A DNA stretch of 64,000 nt from Aurelia coerulea (Eukaryota > Cnidaria > Scyphozoa > Semaeostomeae > Ulmaridae): the NCBI GenBank assembly GCA_039566865.1, contig CM076944.1:8578501-8642500 (forward strand). Reading direction: 5' to 3'. Made by a program: the position numbers and the translations under genes. This document shows positions 10,601 through 20,700 of this stretch, piece after piece (position 1 is the first letter of the stretch; every line of letters begins with the position of its first letter). The notes under the pieces were generated by a model. The model saw nothing but the letters and a program-made list of their open reading frames with translations, had not been told where the DNA came from and searched no databases.

Positions 10601-12355
10601 TCTGATATGGTTTCAGGGGAACATAGTTCAAAGAAGTGTCATATCATTATGAAGAAATGGTTGAACGAAAGACAAATTTAAGCAATTGTAGCAATAAGAA
10701 TATTATGAGCATCGCAAAACAGGCAACTGCTGGAAAATGAGACACAAATATACGAGCTGAGGCTGAGCAATATTCTTATAATATTCTTAAAATTTGGATG
10801 ATTCTGAGCCTGAATATTCTTATAAGCAATATTCTTATAAAAAAAAAAGAGTGTATACAGAACAACATCCTTTTTTCCGCTTTTCGATAGGCCGATCTGA
10901 GGAGAGTGGTTTTGCGAAACGGCATCTCGCAGTGCACTAGAGCAGAAAGCAGAGTTACCTTAAAAATATTCAATCCAAATCAAAGTCTCGTTATTCTAAA
11001 CAAAATCAATTCAACCAAATGCTGGAATGTTAATTAACAACATTTCAAGAAAAACTCACCATTTACATGTAGTGTTACAACTGGAACAAGATGCGCAGGA
11101 GCTGGAACTGCCTCCATTCGAAGTTGTACAAATGATGAAAATTTTGATCCTGAATCATTGTAAATTAAGTTATTTACCACCAATGTGCTGTTATGTGAAA
11201 TCACATCAATTCTGGTATTGATTGGATCAGTTATGGATGGCAATTTACTCAGGATGCCAGATGAACCATTTCTTCTGGCAATTTCTACAGGTGTAGATCC
11301 AAGGCTGTTTGTGTATGTAATGCTTTGATATAGGTATTCAATGACACCAGATATTTCACCACCCCAGGTATAATTCCAATGCAGCCATACAGATGAATTC
11401 TTTATAGCAGTTATTGGACTTCGTGATGACAAGCCTGCATTTTTTAGAAATTGTCCTTTTACAATAGCTGTGAAAAAATTGAAAATAATCTTGTCGTCTG
11501 GAGAGCATTTTCTGGTCTCGTAAAGTATTCTAGTTTTTTTCAAATCTGATTCAGGGAAACAGAGTTAAAAGAAATGTCATGTTATTAATAATAGCAATAA
11601 TAGCAATAAGAATGTCCTTAACAATCATAAAGTTTTAAACATGCTTTTTGAAAGAATGAGATACTTCAGTCATGCGATTCTCTGTTATGAACATCGCAAA
11701 AACAGGCAACTGCTGAAAAATGAGACACAAATATGGCGAGCTGAGCCTGAGCAATATTCCTATGATTTTCTTAAAATTTGCATGATTCTAAGCATGAATA
11801 TCCTTATAAACAATATTCTTACAAAAAAAGAGTGTAGGCTTGTCTAGTATTCGAATATTGATTAACTCATCAACGTTATTATTAATACACTCTTTTTTTA
11901 TAAGAACACTATAAATTTTTTCCAGCCTCAATATTCTTAAGAAATTTTCCTTTTTGAGCCTTAACATATTCTTTAAGTATTCTTATTTTTTCAAATCTGG
12001 TATGGTTTCAGGGGAACATAGTTCAAAGAAGTGTCATATCATTATGAAGAAATGGTTGAACGAAAGACAAATTTAAGCACTTGTAACAATAAGAATGTTA
12101 TGAACATCACAAAACAGGCAACTGCTGGAAAATGAGACACAAATATGCGAGCTGAGGCTGAGCAATATTCTTATAATATTCTTAAAATTTGGATGATTCT
12201 GAGCCTGAATATTCTTATAAGCAATATTCTTATAAAAAAAAGAGTGTATTATCATAACTAAATAAATCATTCAAACCTTCAACATCCACAAGAAACTGGC
12301 GTGAAAATGCAATAATACATGCAATAATACATGCTATGTACGTCCGGCAGTGCAT
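1330..12355 (-). CDS. Ig/FN3 cell-surface protein gene, 5' part (gene span)
   Basis: Four exons on the minus strand read as one gene: 12355-12277 (signal peptide candidate), 11467-11060 (Ig-like), 5085-4792 (Ig-like) and 1626-1330 (FN3). Every readable junction is phase 1, the usual arrangement for exon-shuffled extracellular modules, so the pieces join in frame. The last exon has a good donor at 1329 and no stop, so the gene continues left of the window and any transmembrane or cytoplasmic part is unseen. The likely role is surface recognition or adhesion, known only from the domain classes. Introns are packed with MITEs and a LINE. Other exons may lie in the long gaps at 11.06-5.09 and 4.79-1.63 kb. 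I am fairly sure of the three domain exons, less so of the first exon and of the linkage. Confidence 0.55.
1930..3763 (-). mobile_element. LINE (CR1/jockey-type) with open reverse transcriptase frame, 5' truncated
   Basis: A minus-strand non-LTR retrotransposon. The reading frame is open from about 3763 to the stop at 2119. In the 524-residue part counted from 3693, GPDGI lies at 32-36, SNYRPIS at 87-93, IDLKKAFDTVDH at 159-170, GVPQGSCLGPLLFLIYINDL at 216-235 and the catalytic YADD at 247-250, followed by the thumb and connector. No endonuclease domain is present, so the copy is 5' truncated. The 3' UTR (about 1935-2118) ends in an A-rich tail with ATGAAA motifs. The uninterrupted frame suggests recent insertion. 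Its 5' end lies in a perfect hairpin (3724-3794). It sits in an intron of the Ig/FN3 gene in the same orientation. Confidence 0.85.
2119..3763 (-). CDS. LINE ORF2 reverse transcriptase (partial N-terminus)
   Basis: This reverse transcriptase open frame belongs to the LINE at 1930-3763. Reading upstream of the first possible start (3693) the frame remains coding-like (SDKIPQKANPLVEDKLEV), so the real protein began before the truncation and no true start is present. Catalytic YADD and the PQGS motif are intact. It ends FKNKIKGRL, the same kind of ending as the plus-strand copy at 38061. Confidence 0.85.
3724..3794. repeat. perfect hairpin, 31-bp arms, 9-nt loop
   Basis: 3724-3754 and 3764-3794 are exact reverse complements, loop CCAATATCA. 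The left arm belongs to the LINE reading frame; the right arm lies at the LINE 5' end. Confidence 0.9.
3795..4480. other. intronic sequence, nothing recognised
   Basis: It lies between the LINE hairpin and a lone G-run at 4489-4502 that may be a MITE remnant. No exon-like frame with splice sites. Confidence 0.45.
4792..5085 (-). CDS. Ig-like (I-set type) domain exon 2
   Basis: A 294-nt exon (98 codons, phase 1-1). The acceptor is TTTTTAG at 5086 and the donor is GTATGT at 4791. The peptide begins APEFRLMPPTDITVSENSTF, continues with GNPKPTAIFEWIVD around the C-strand tryptophan, and has LCLRAMTTRLRNSLGTSAF, which mimics the YxCxAxNxxG end of I-set domains. Only the second of the paired cysteines is obvious. 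The exon fits in frame between the 11.06-kb Ig exon and the 1.33-kb FN3 exon. Confidence 0.55.
5232..5460 (-). repeat. interspersed repeat, LINE 3' UTR-like
   Basis: Shares blocks with 54003-54240 (ACGATACCA, GCAAAAGA, ATGACTAC, GGGCCATCA-type words in the same order). The setting resembles a minus-strand LINE 3' UTR without coding sequence. Confidence 0.35.
5579..5995. mobile_element. TA-flanked MITE between inverted arms
   Basis: A 417-bp element with inverted ends CAGGTTTTTTTAATAAGAAA and its partner (CTTATAAAAAAAACCGTG), TA on both sides. The interior repeats AAGTTTCTTAA motifs. Outside it, GCTTTTACCAAGATGCA and TGCATCTTGGTAAAAAC form another inverted pair. Confidence 0.6.
6284..6742 (+). 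repeat. direct repeat copy 1 (partner 7963-8420)
   Basis: AATCTCGTCCCCAGAGTGAG to ATGGGGAATA, more than 90 percent identical to 7963-8420 by eye. It ends where the 6746-7507 MITE and its target duplication begin. Its small open frames are also duplicated but look non-coding. Confidence 0.8.
6746..7507. mobile_element. G-run MITE with 8-bp TSD GAATATTG
   Basis: A 762-bp element with CCCAGGGGGGGGACTTGG inverted termini that continue as about 50-bp inverted repeats (GTAGTTCAAGGTGACGTACC). Flanks GAATATTG at 6738-6745 and 7508-7515 are identical. Near both ends short repeated units around TACTACCGCTTAGG / CCCTTTAGGGTAG occur. Confidence 0.75.
7516..7962. other. repeat-derived sequence
   Basis: 7598-7655 is the inverse of 5473-5530 (ATGTACGCAATAGTGATAGA-like words), so this is dispersed repeat; nothing coding recognised. 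Confidence 0.4.
7963..8420 (+). repeat. direct repeat copy 2 (partner 6284-6742)
   Basis: The same 458-bp sequence as 6284-6742, without the MITE. The sequence beyond GGGGAATA differs between copies. Confidence 0.8.
8869..9300 (+). repeat. local repeats with ACCAGGGTGTTCT foldback
   Basis: The 63-bp foldback ACCAGGGTGTTCTTTCGGCT...AGAACACCCTGGGAACGAGG occurs at 8869-8933 and 9152-9214; a GACAACAACAACAACAATTC...GTGAGGCTAG block occurs at 9070-9142 and 9229-9299. Confidence 0.75.
8944..9050. repeat. hairpin, 53-bp arms, 1-nt centre
   Basis: AGACTTATGGCATTTCGTCC... at 8944-8996 is mirrored at 8998-9050 with two mismatches around a single G. It is built from the AGACTTATGAC MITE terminus. Confidence 0.85.
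9531..9740 (-). mobile_element. LINE 3' UTR fragment, minus strand
   Basis: The reverse complement of 9600-9735 matches the same 3' UTR (GGGACCATCATGG, ACCTTTTAATGCTATCCCTG) and ends in ATGT repeats at 9531-9552, the complement of the CATA tail. Confidence 0.5.
9741..10490. other. no gene; short repeats only
   Basis: GGCAAGCAGGTTTAGGGGCAA recurs at 9865 and 10208, and GCAAATTATCAATC...GATAATTTGC forms a small inverted pair near 10095-10132. No exon recognised. Confidence 0.45.
10493..10853. mobile_element. TA-flanked MITE, CACTCTTTTT family, copy 1
   Basis: A 361-bp element, CACTTTTTTTTTATAAGAA to TTCTTATAAAAAAAAAAGAG, TG end, TA flanks. Subterminal AATATTCTTA words are repeated on both sides. 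Confidence 0.7.
11060..11467 (-). CDS. Ig-like domain exon 1
   Basis: A 408-nt exon (136 codons, phase 1-1). The acceptor is a pyrimidine-rich tract ending CAG at 11468 and the donor is GTGAGT at 11059. The peptide has an Ig-fold look: a hydrophobic B-C strand with tryptophans (SSVWLHWNYTW), N-glycosylation sequons and a late strand reading NDSGSKFSSFVQLRM. The cysteine pair of a canonical Ig domain is missing at the expected positions, so this is a Cys-less Ig-like or related beta-sandwich domain. The upstream intron (11468-12276) is almost filled by two copies of one MITE family. Confidence 0.55.
11519..11834. mobile_element. CACTCTTTTT MITE, copy 2, left-truncated
   Basis: Begins mid-element (AGTATTCTAGTTTTTTTCAA) and runs to the normal right end AAAAAAAGAGTG at 11834 followed by TA. 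Confidence 0.6.
11888..12246. mobile_element. CACTCTTTTT MITE, copy 3
   Basis: A 359-bp element, CACTCTTTTTTTATAAGAAC to ATTCTTATAAAAAAAAGAG, TG end, TA flanks. It is closely similar to copy 1 along its length and ends 30 bp from the donor of the candidate first exon of the Ig/FN3 gene. Confidence 0.7.
12277..12355 (-). CDS. candidate first coding exon with signal peptide
   Basis: From an ATG at 12355 the minus strand reads 26 codons with a hydrophobic core (YIACIIACIIAF) after a short basic start, like a secretory signal peptide. It ends in phase 1 at a GT (GTTTGA, a poor donor), matching the phase 1 entry of the Ig exon at 11467. The frame is open further upstream, so a longer N-terminus, possibly a signal anchor, is possible. 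A short ATAATACATGC duplication lies just downstream of the hydrophobic codons. The weak donor keeps confidence low. Confidence 0.35.
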
Positions 12356-12744
12356 TTTGCTCTGTTTTCCAAACATTTTATCAATCCCTTTCAAGGCAAC
12401 GTCGTCAAAAATGTTTTCTTCACACGAGCAACTTTTCTTTATCTTTCTCGGGGGTACATGCTTTTTGGATAGACGGGGGTCTGTCGCCAACCTTCAGTGG
12501 GCCGGCATTGTGAAATAATCGTGCACATTCACATTGTGATAAAGCATGAAAATTGGTGCACATGCACAGTTTTGCATGTTGAAAAAATGGAGCTTTAGGT
12601 ACCTATGACCATTTCTGCAAATTCCCGAAAATCTATTTCTAAATGTGGATAATCGTTCCACGACCTCTTAAACTATTTTTGGGCTATTGCTATTGCTTTT
12701 CCCAATATCAATTCAAACATGTAGAACTGATGATAAATGATATA

Positions 12745-12970
12745 ATTAAAGGTGTATTCTTTTGGCATCTTCTGAAAATGGTAGAGTTGGTAGAGGCTAT
12801 AATCCCATTTCTTTGGTGCCATCCTGAAAACGGTAGACCTAGCACACTTCAGATCGCTTCAGATCATCCTTATGAAAGCCCATTCTTTTGGTCATTCTGT
12901 TTTCGGTAAACTTCTGAGAGAATGCTGACGTATTCTTTTGGGTTCTACTGAAAACGGTAGACTTTTTTCA
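12745..12970 (+). repeat. degenerate tandem repeat, four units
   Basis: TTCTTTTGG...CTGAAAACGGTAGA recurs about every 60 bp at 12757, 12811, 12880 and 12930. Confidence 0.55.
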
Positions 12971-13290
12971 GTATGTTTTTTCAGTACGAGGCCTTGCAAA
13001 CCTTCTCAGTCTTGTTTTGTGAATGAAAAAGTTTACAAGACATTCGAAAATACAATGGAGTATTACAAATTCTCTTCTCTTGGGATTTGCAAAACAAAAA
13101 TATAATGCATTGCAATGGCTTCAATTCTCTCAGCCGAGCAAAACTTTCGAACTTTCAAACTTTCAGAATTCTCATTCTTTTGCAGAAGTGCCAGGAGGGG
13201 GTGGCAAGAGGGAGGGGCGGTCACCCCGTTGTGCAATGTATATTATGCGTTAATCGAGAGTCAACCAACTTTACGACTACTTGACAGAAA

Positions 13291-13450
13291 CAAGCTTCTT
13301 TTCCCATAACAGTCTGGGTTTAGATCACGGCAAAGTATGGTATCATAGGTTTTGAGAATACCTGGTTTGCATCTTATCTAGATAACAGAAAGCAATTCTG
13401 CAGAGTTAATGGGGTATCCTCAAAACTTGACGACATAAATTGCAGGGTAC
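13291..13450 (+). mobile_element. LINE reverse transcriptase fragment
   Basis: Plus-strand peptide NTWFASYLDNRKQFCRVNGV followed by SSKLDDINCRV matches the segment just before the PQG box of the 36.9-kb LINE (QWFSSYLNNRRQFCKVNGV). Both ends are lost. Confidence 0.65.
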
Positions 13451-13830
13451 TGTACTGTATCCAGGTGTTAAGACATTCTGTATTTCTACCTAAATCAAAA
13501 TACTAGATCTTGCCTAAGAGTCGACATTTTCAAATTTTTTATCATCAATGATAGTGCGCATTCCTTTCTGTCATTTATCACCAAATTAGGAGCTTTACAT
13601 GCACAAAGAAATTGATCTGGCAATCATAAGCGCCTTTTGCAGTATGATTCAAAACCAGGTTGTCCTAAAAAAAGCTAAACTTGCTAATTTTTCAAACCAA
13701 TTACAAGATCAGCTATGTCTGGGAAAATACTTTGGTCCTTGATCTACTTGACAAAAAAGGAAAATTGAAAATCGGTCGAGTAATCAAACGTTGGTAATTG
13801 TTGAAACGGGAGTACTTTTTGGGACACCCA

Positions 13831-14056
13831 TTAGCATCCGAAGGTAGTTTTAGGACGCTGAGAAGCCAAGCTTATCGATGCAGCGTCCTGATCCTTCTTC
13901 TCGATGTGTCCACTCCTTCTGATTCCTTTAACCTTGAATTACAGAGAGTTGGTGACTCTCTTCACTCAACACAGCAGGTTTGGCAGGACGGGAGACCCGA
14001 ACCACCAATCTGCCGATTGGTAGTCAAGCGTCCTACCACTGAGCCATCCCCGCTCA
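13831..14056 (-). mobile_element. tRNA-derived SINE
   Basis: On the minus strand a pol III A box TGGCTCAGTGGT (14046-14035) and B box GGTTCGGGTCTCC (14003-13991) lie 31 bp apart in a tRNA-like 5' region, followed by unrelated sequence down to about 13831. It is not a functional tRNA: the anticodon arm does not fold cleanly. Confidence 0.55.
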
Positions 14057-14470
14057 GTAGTCAATGTTATGACATTCCAATTAAAAAGACATCAATGAAT
14101 AATTGACTTAAATATGTTATTAATTTTCGAACATTCTAGGTTCATTTTCAGTGAATCTAAATACAATACGAGATCAAATTAAACATTCAGTGAGACAACA
14201 GAGTAGTTATAATTGTTCAAATCGGTTCATAGTCTCTGCAGAATGATTTTTCAAACGATGGATACATTGTTTTGACTCACCCGGTAAACTAGCTCACTCA
14301 AACCTTAATCAAATCGAAGAAAAATGCCACTATGCCTAGATCCTTCTTAGGATAGCTAAAAAGTCTATCAGCAACGAATTTATAACAATGCAGTAGTCTT
14401 GTGATCATGTAATATAGACGAGACAAACATAATAATGGTCAGCAACATCTGTGAAAGGATGACAAACCTT

Positions 14471-14763
14471 CTAAACTGCGTATACTTCCAGTTTGTTGAT
14501 CAGAAAATGTTGAGCTCCAGCTAAGAATGTATTCGTCGTTGGCACCGAGGGTGGGCGCAAAAAATAGCCATGGTAATTACAGATGCATTGCTCGGTATTG
14601 GGAGTATCTGCAACATACAATGTGTAATAGCCAGTATAGCCGAAAGTAGGTCCATGCGAAGAATGTTTATAGATATTTCCATAATGGCCATTTGTAGGCA
14701 TGATGACCGGGGAATTCCATTCTTTGCTTTTCAAGCTGAACAGGAAACTCTTCGCATCATGAC
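14471..14763 (-). CDS. BTB-TLDc copy A, exon 3 (end of TLDc)
   Basis: A 293-nt terminal exon: acceptor ATTCCAG at 14764, stop TAG at 14471-14473. It encodes HDAKSFLFSLKSKEW and ends FLAGAQHFLINKLEVYAV, the expected closing strands of a TLDc domain. It aligns end to end with the plus-strand exon at 50071-50366. Confidence 0.85.
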
Positions 14764-17700
14764 CTGGAATTTTATTGGATAAAGATAAAAATTCATACAC
14801 ATAACGGAATGTATCAAAGAAGTTCTAACTGGCAGACAACAGCTAGCGGTAGAAATCATGAAAATTGATAAGTAGGGTGCCAGCGGTGGTAATTGGACGC
14901 TTAAGGAAAACTCAATCTTTTTGAAATCAAATTAATCACAGACAAAGACCAAAATTACCAGATGAATGACCAGGTATTTGGGCATATTTTTCCAAAGTGA
15001 TTTTGTTTTTGATACTGTTCTTCGCGCAGCGATACGTCTCATTTTAAACTTATCTTTATTTAAAGGGAAGTTTGAAATGAGACGTATTGCTGCGTAGGAG
15101 CTCCAACAGTTTCAATTGTATTTGAATTACATTTGATTCCTTCTTGTGACGAGAGAAGAACGAAGGAATCGCAACACTATCAATCCCGTGGAAGAGAAAC
15201 AACACACAGTGAGCAGTGAGTACGAGTACAATCTTGATCATAATATAGGCCACATCAACGGTGCATTATTGCCTATAATATTTTCACTAATTAAGACTCT
15301 TACCACACTCCTTTTCAATGCAAAGCGTTTTGAGAGCAAGGCATTACGTTTTCAAATAGTGAAAATGCTTTGCTCTAATTTGTCTAGGCTGCAAAAATTT
15401 CGGGCACTAAATATTTCGGACAACCAAAGATTTCGGACATTAAAATTTTCGGAGGTATGAAATGTCCGAACATATTAACGTCTGGAATTGTTGGCATTTA
15501 ATGTAAGTACAAATAGATGCACGAGTACTGTGAGCTTTTTTCATTTTAGTGCTGCTGCGCTCCCTGATATTTTGATAATTCAGTTGCATGCACCAACAAA
15601 TAAAACCAATACAAAGAAACAACTCTTTGGGGAAACAAAGGGTGTCCCAAAAAAATTGTGCCCTGTTTGCCTGCCATTGCGACGAAACGGCAAAAGATTC
15701 TCGCCAAACTTTTATATGATGTTGTTCTTCAGATGTTAAAATAAAGTTTTCTGCCATCCCCGTCAAAATCCGTTGAAAAATTATGGAGCTACGACCTTCA
15801 GAAGACCAAATTTTCCTGATGACTGAAACCAGCGGTCGGCCATTTTGTCTAACTATTTTGCAGTGATAAATAGCTTCATGTGAGGTAAAAATAGTTTCTG
15901 TGAGGTGAGAACTGGTTGAAACTCTCTGATGATTATCAGAATTTTCACGAGAGCTATGACATTGGAGGCTGCTGTTTCATTTCATCCATGGAGCTATTTA
16001 TCGCTGCAAAATATTAAAATAAAATAGCTGACGGCTGGTTAGAGTTATCAGGCAAATTTGGTCTACTGAAGGTCATAGCTCCATCATTTTTTAACGGATT
16101 TTTACGGGGATAGTAGCAAACTTCAATTGAATATCTGAAGAGTAACATCATGCAAAGCTTTGGCAAGAATCTTCTGCCGTTTTGTTGACATTTTCAGGCC
16201 AACGGGGCACAATTTTTTGGGACACCTTGTACAAACTTAACAATTTTGAAAACTGAGACTTCATTGCAGTAACAGTTGAAGCATCGAAAATAACCCAGAA
16301 CACCATGTATATCCGAATGATTGAGATAACTTTTGCCAAGATTACTTTTAATTTTCAACGATTTGCTCCATTCAGGGAAGTTAGATCACAGCCTGATACT
16401 TACACCAACCACTATCTGCCCATGATAGGCTTGTATATCCACCAAAGATACATCCATGCTCAGACTCAATCAGCACCAGCGTTGGGCCTTTCTTGTCACA
16501 GTGTTCATGAAACTTTGCTGCTGTCCATCCATCATTTTCAGCAGAGTATAACAGATGTGGATACTTATTCATCTGCTTCTCTTTTAACCACTTAAATAAT
16601 TGATGTTGATACTCTATCTCACTGCCGATAATCGAAGATCTTTTGAGAGGAAATTGATCATCGATGAATTGGATCAAGGTTTGCAAATTAAAGAGCTTGG
16701 CATCTGAAATCAACCCAGAATGGTAATTGTGAATGACTTCTCTTTCCAGCGAACCTTCTTCGAGGAAAAGCAATAATTCTTTCATATGCTTTACGGCATC
16801 TTGAAAGAAATATGCTCCATCTACCTTCGCGACTTTCGCTCCACTTCCTGTCAGCATCTTTGCAAACAAACTTTCAGGATCGCTTTTCAATGCTCGAACA
16901 CTTGCAGCATAAATCTGGCCCCCTGCATTAATCTTAATACAACTGTTATTGGCAATCATGTCAATCAAACCTTTATGATTGTAGAACTCAGCTTCACTGA
17001 GTAGCTCATCGCCACATTCTTCGATAATTCTTCTTGGTAATCCTCCCATTCTGAGATAGTTCAAAATATATCGAAAATAGGTCCCATCACGATCGATAAA
17101 ATATGCACCATCTTTTTGCTTCAAGGGCTCAAATCGTTTTGAGAACATTGCTGCCAGCATGGTATCTGGGTCACTCTGCAGAGTAGCAATACTTGTTGTG
17201 AATTTGTGATCCCCAACACGTAGCTCCACAATATCAGAAAAGTGGACATTTCTCAACTTCTTAGCCATCTCCAGGAAGTTGTCCCTCTTTTCATCCAAGA
17301 AAGACAAATCTTCCTTTAGTGAAGCATGACCATCTTTGAGTTGACTTTCAGCTTCATCAAGGGCTTCTCTCGATTGTTTTGCATGCTCTTCTATGGTCAT
17401 TCGATCATTGCCATCTTCAATGGGTTTTTCTTCCCTGTCTAAGGATCTGTCACCTGTTTGGTCTGAAAGTAAGTCAACAAGGCTCTTCAGTCCATAGAAT
17501 TGTGCCTCGTCGATTAGCTCCTCTGCATTTTCTTTCATGTGAGATGACACCTTTCCCTTTCGCAGGAAATTAAGTACAGACCTAGAAAGCAAAGTACCAT
17601 AAACAGATAAACATGATTATCTTCTATTTGATAAATTTGAAAGATGAATAAGGAAGGAATGATAGATAAAAAAGCTTTTAGTGGATGACTTGATAAAAAA

Positions 17701-20700
17701 GTTGTTTTCAGATGATTTTCAAGCTTCTCCCAAGAAAGCTTTTTGTCAGCAGCAATCCTTACCTTCTGCAAAAGGCTAAAATTTTCATAAGTGAAGCATT
17801 TCCAATGATCTGAAGTACTTTTCGTCGAAATATATCTTTGAAAAATAGTGGCGTGGGAACGGATGGGGTTGGGGGAGCATTTACCCTCACTTCTGTCAAA
17901 CCTTTTAAGAAACGAGGAGAGAGTAGTTGGGAATAGTTAGGGTAGAACAAAAACTTTTATGAGAAATGCTGCAAAGTCACTAGGGGCATCGTTCTAAACC
18001 AAACTAAAGGTTGGCATTTTCAAACATTTTTCTAGACAAATCATCCGAGGATTGTCGATGCTTCCATTTTGGAACCAGGCAAACTGGATTAAGAGAAACG
18101 CTCTGAGACAAAAATAATTGTGTTTGCGCAAAATATTCTGAATTTGGGCATTCATAGAAAACTGTGAAAAAATTATGTAAATGTCCAATTTGGAATTGGT
18201 AAGAATGGGATAAAGACAAACATTCTAAGCAAAAGAAAATGATGAATTCATAAAAGCAATTGTTACAACATGATCAAAACTCTATTTTAGCGCCAGCTAA
18301 TATGGGATCTGTAGAAGTGTTCTAAGCCAAAGTAAAGGGAGTGACCTCGAACATTTTTCAAGGCATTTGCCCCAGATCCCATCATTTTGCTGAATTCAAA
18401 TTTTGCCCTGGCCAAGCCACTTCGTAAGTCCCCGCATCATGTTGTAGCTCGCTTGTCGCTGTTCTCGATTTCAACTTATAGATGCTCATAGGTCTATATC
18501 AAAAATTGCATTCTTCAATAATAGCTTGCTTGAGAACATACATAGCAAAATGCAGTGCATCGATATACCACTCAAATTACTAGAAATTATTTAAATACCA
18601 TTTTAAGCCAGTCTAAAGAGCGCGTTTGCAAATTTTTTTCGGGGGAAGTACGCTGGACCCCTCAAATTGTTCGGCTCGCTTGCCTTGCCTTGGTATTGGG
18701 CCCCTTTCTTGCTCAATCGCCCGGGCCCTAATTATACTGCCAGTCCGCCCCTGAATTTGATGCATCATAGTGAAGCAGGACCAGGACCTTACTGCCAATT
18801 TTCAAATGTCTGTTTTAAAATATTGAAAATATTAATGTAAACAAGTTCTTTTTTTCTGGAGACACCAATTTCCCAACAAGCACATAAATTGCACACAAAT
18901 TGCACTCTGCAAGTAAAACATAGGTGCAGCTTGCAGGCTTGCATAGAGGATGGGCAGAGCAGGTAAATTGAACCCAGGCCCCAACTTTAATCCCATCCGG
19001 ACCGGGAGATTTTGCGACATCTCCAAGGCCAGGAAGGATGATTCAGCCTCCTTCAGTAATTCAGAAGAGGACCATTCCAAGGGGACCATTATGGAGATAA
19101 GGTCAAAACACGACCTTTTAATGCTTTCCCTGCCACTACAATTAGGGGTGTTTTACAGGTATTTATTTTATGTGCATTGTCATTGTATTTTATCTATTTT
19201 TAGCTTTTGAAATTTGTAAATTTTATATAGTTCTTGTAAATTTCTTATTTTGTGGCAAGTGTACCATACACACATACATACATACAGAACAGAGGGGAGA
19301 TGAAAGCTTTAGACTGAGCTTTTCATGTGTGGAGAATTTGAATATGTAACTTATTTTACTCTTAATTCCTGGAAATTTGATTTGATAACCTCATAGTTGT
19401 CTTTGTTTCGTTTCCTTCTCTCAATCTCTGATGCTATCTCCTCCATAGCAGTAAATTATATTCTCTCCGCAAGGGAGCATAACGAGGAAATGTTAATTGG
19501 CAACTGCGCCAAAATTCATTGTTAGCCCAAATATCTGGCAATTGTTTTGATTGTATATATTAACAATGCCTATGAATATCTCAGATGCTTCACTGATTGT
19601 TTCGATTGTGTGCATAACAAATGCCAATTGTTACAACATTCCTGATTCCTGTGTACCTATATAGGTGTATAGGTAGGTGTATTCCTTCCGGTTGGAGCAA
19701 AAGCCCCTCCATAATGTTTTCAATTCATTCTTCAAACATAAAAACAAGGTGTTAGAAGGTTTAAATTAAACCTCCCATTTCACAAAAGTAACACTGGCAA
19801 AAAATGCCTGTCCTACTTGGGGCCAAATATATGGAATAGCCTTTCTTCTGATTTAAAGACTACAAACAATATAAACTCGTTCAAACACAAGATAAAGGAA
19901 AATTTTTTCCAAAAGATACAGAGAGAAGAAAACAATGTATATGTGTTTTATTGAAACACGCCTCCTCTCAGTCTCCCATATATATGACTCGGCCCTACTA
20001 AATCATGCTCCATCAAAAATCACTTTAACATCTGTTGTTTACTTTTATTATTTTTCTTTTGCAACCACCTCCAAGGGGACCATTATGGAAATAAGGTCAA
20101 TATGACCTTTTAATGCCATCCCTGCCACACAACTAGGTGTGTTTTTAACATATTTATTTAATGAACATTGTCGTCATATTTTATCTATTCTTTAGCTTTT
20201 TAAAACTTGTAAATTCTATTTATTTCTTGTAAATTGTTTTATTTTACGAGGCAAATTTTAACATACATACATACATACATAGGTATTGACTGGCCTAGGC
20301 AGTACTGTTTGTGAATTGGAGTGCAGTTTTGACAGGAAACACAACGAAAAAACAAAGGTATTATCAACTCTTTTGTGATTCTAACTAAAACCGTCCAGCA
20401 CCATCCATCATGCTACTCACTGCCTGTGATCTCACCTGAACTGGTTTCCATCTCGATCGATGAAATAAGTTCCATCACTCCCTTGCTTCAACTTTGTGCT
20501 TCCAGAAAACATCTTCCCAAACAGGCTATTTGGAAATTTTGTGAGTGTTTCAAGGCTTGTTTCAAATCTCTCCCCACCTATATTTAGCTTTACAACATCA
20601 TGGAAATGGACATCTTTAAGCTTTTGTGACATTTCTGTGAAATTCTTTCTGTTGGACTCGACAAACTCGAAATCCTGCTTCAACATTTTGTAGGCCTTGT

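Noticed and set aside
13985..14056. A true tRNA gene
   Set aside because: A and B boxes are present but the cloverleaf does not close, and unrelated sequence follows as in a SINE.
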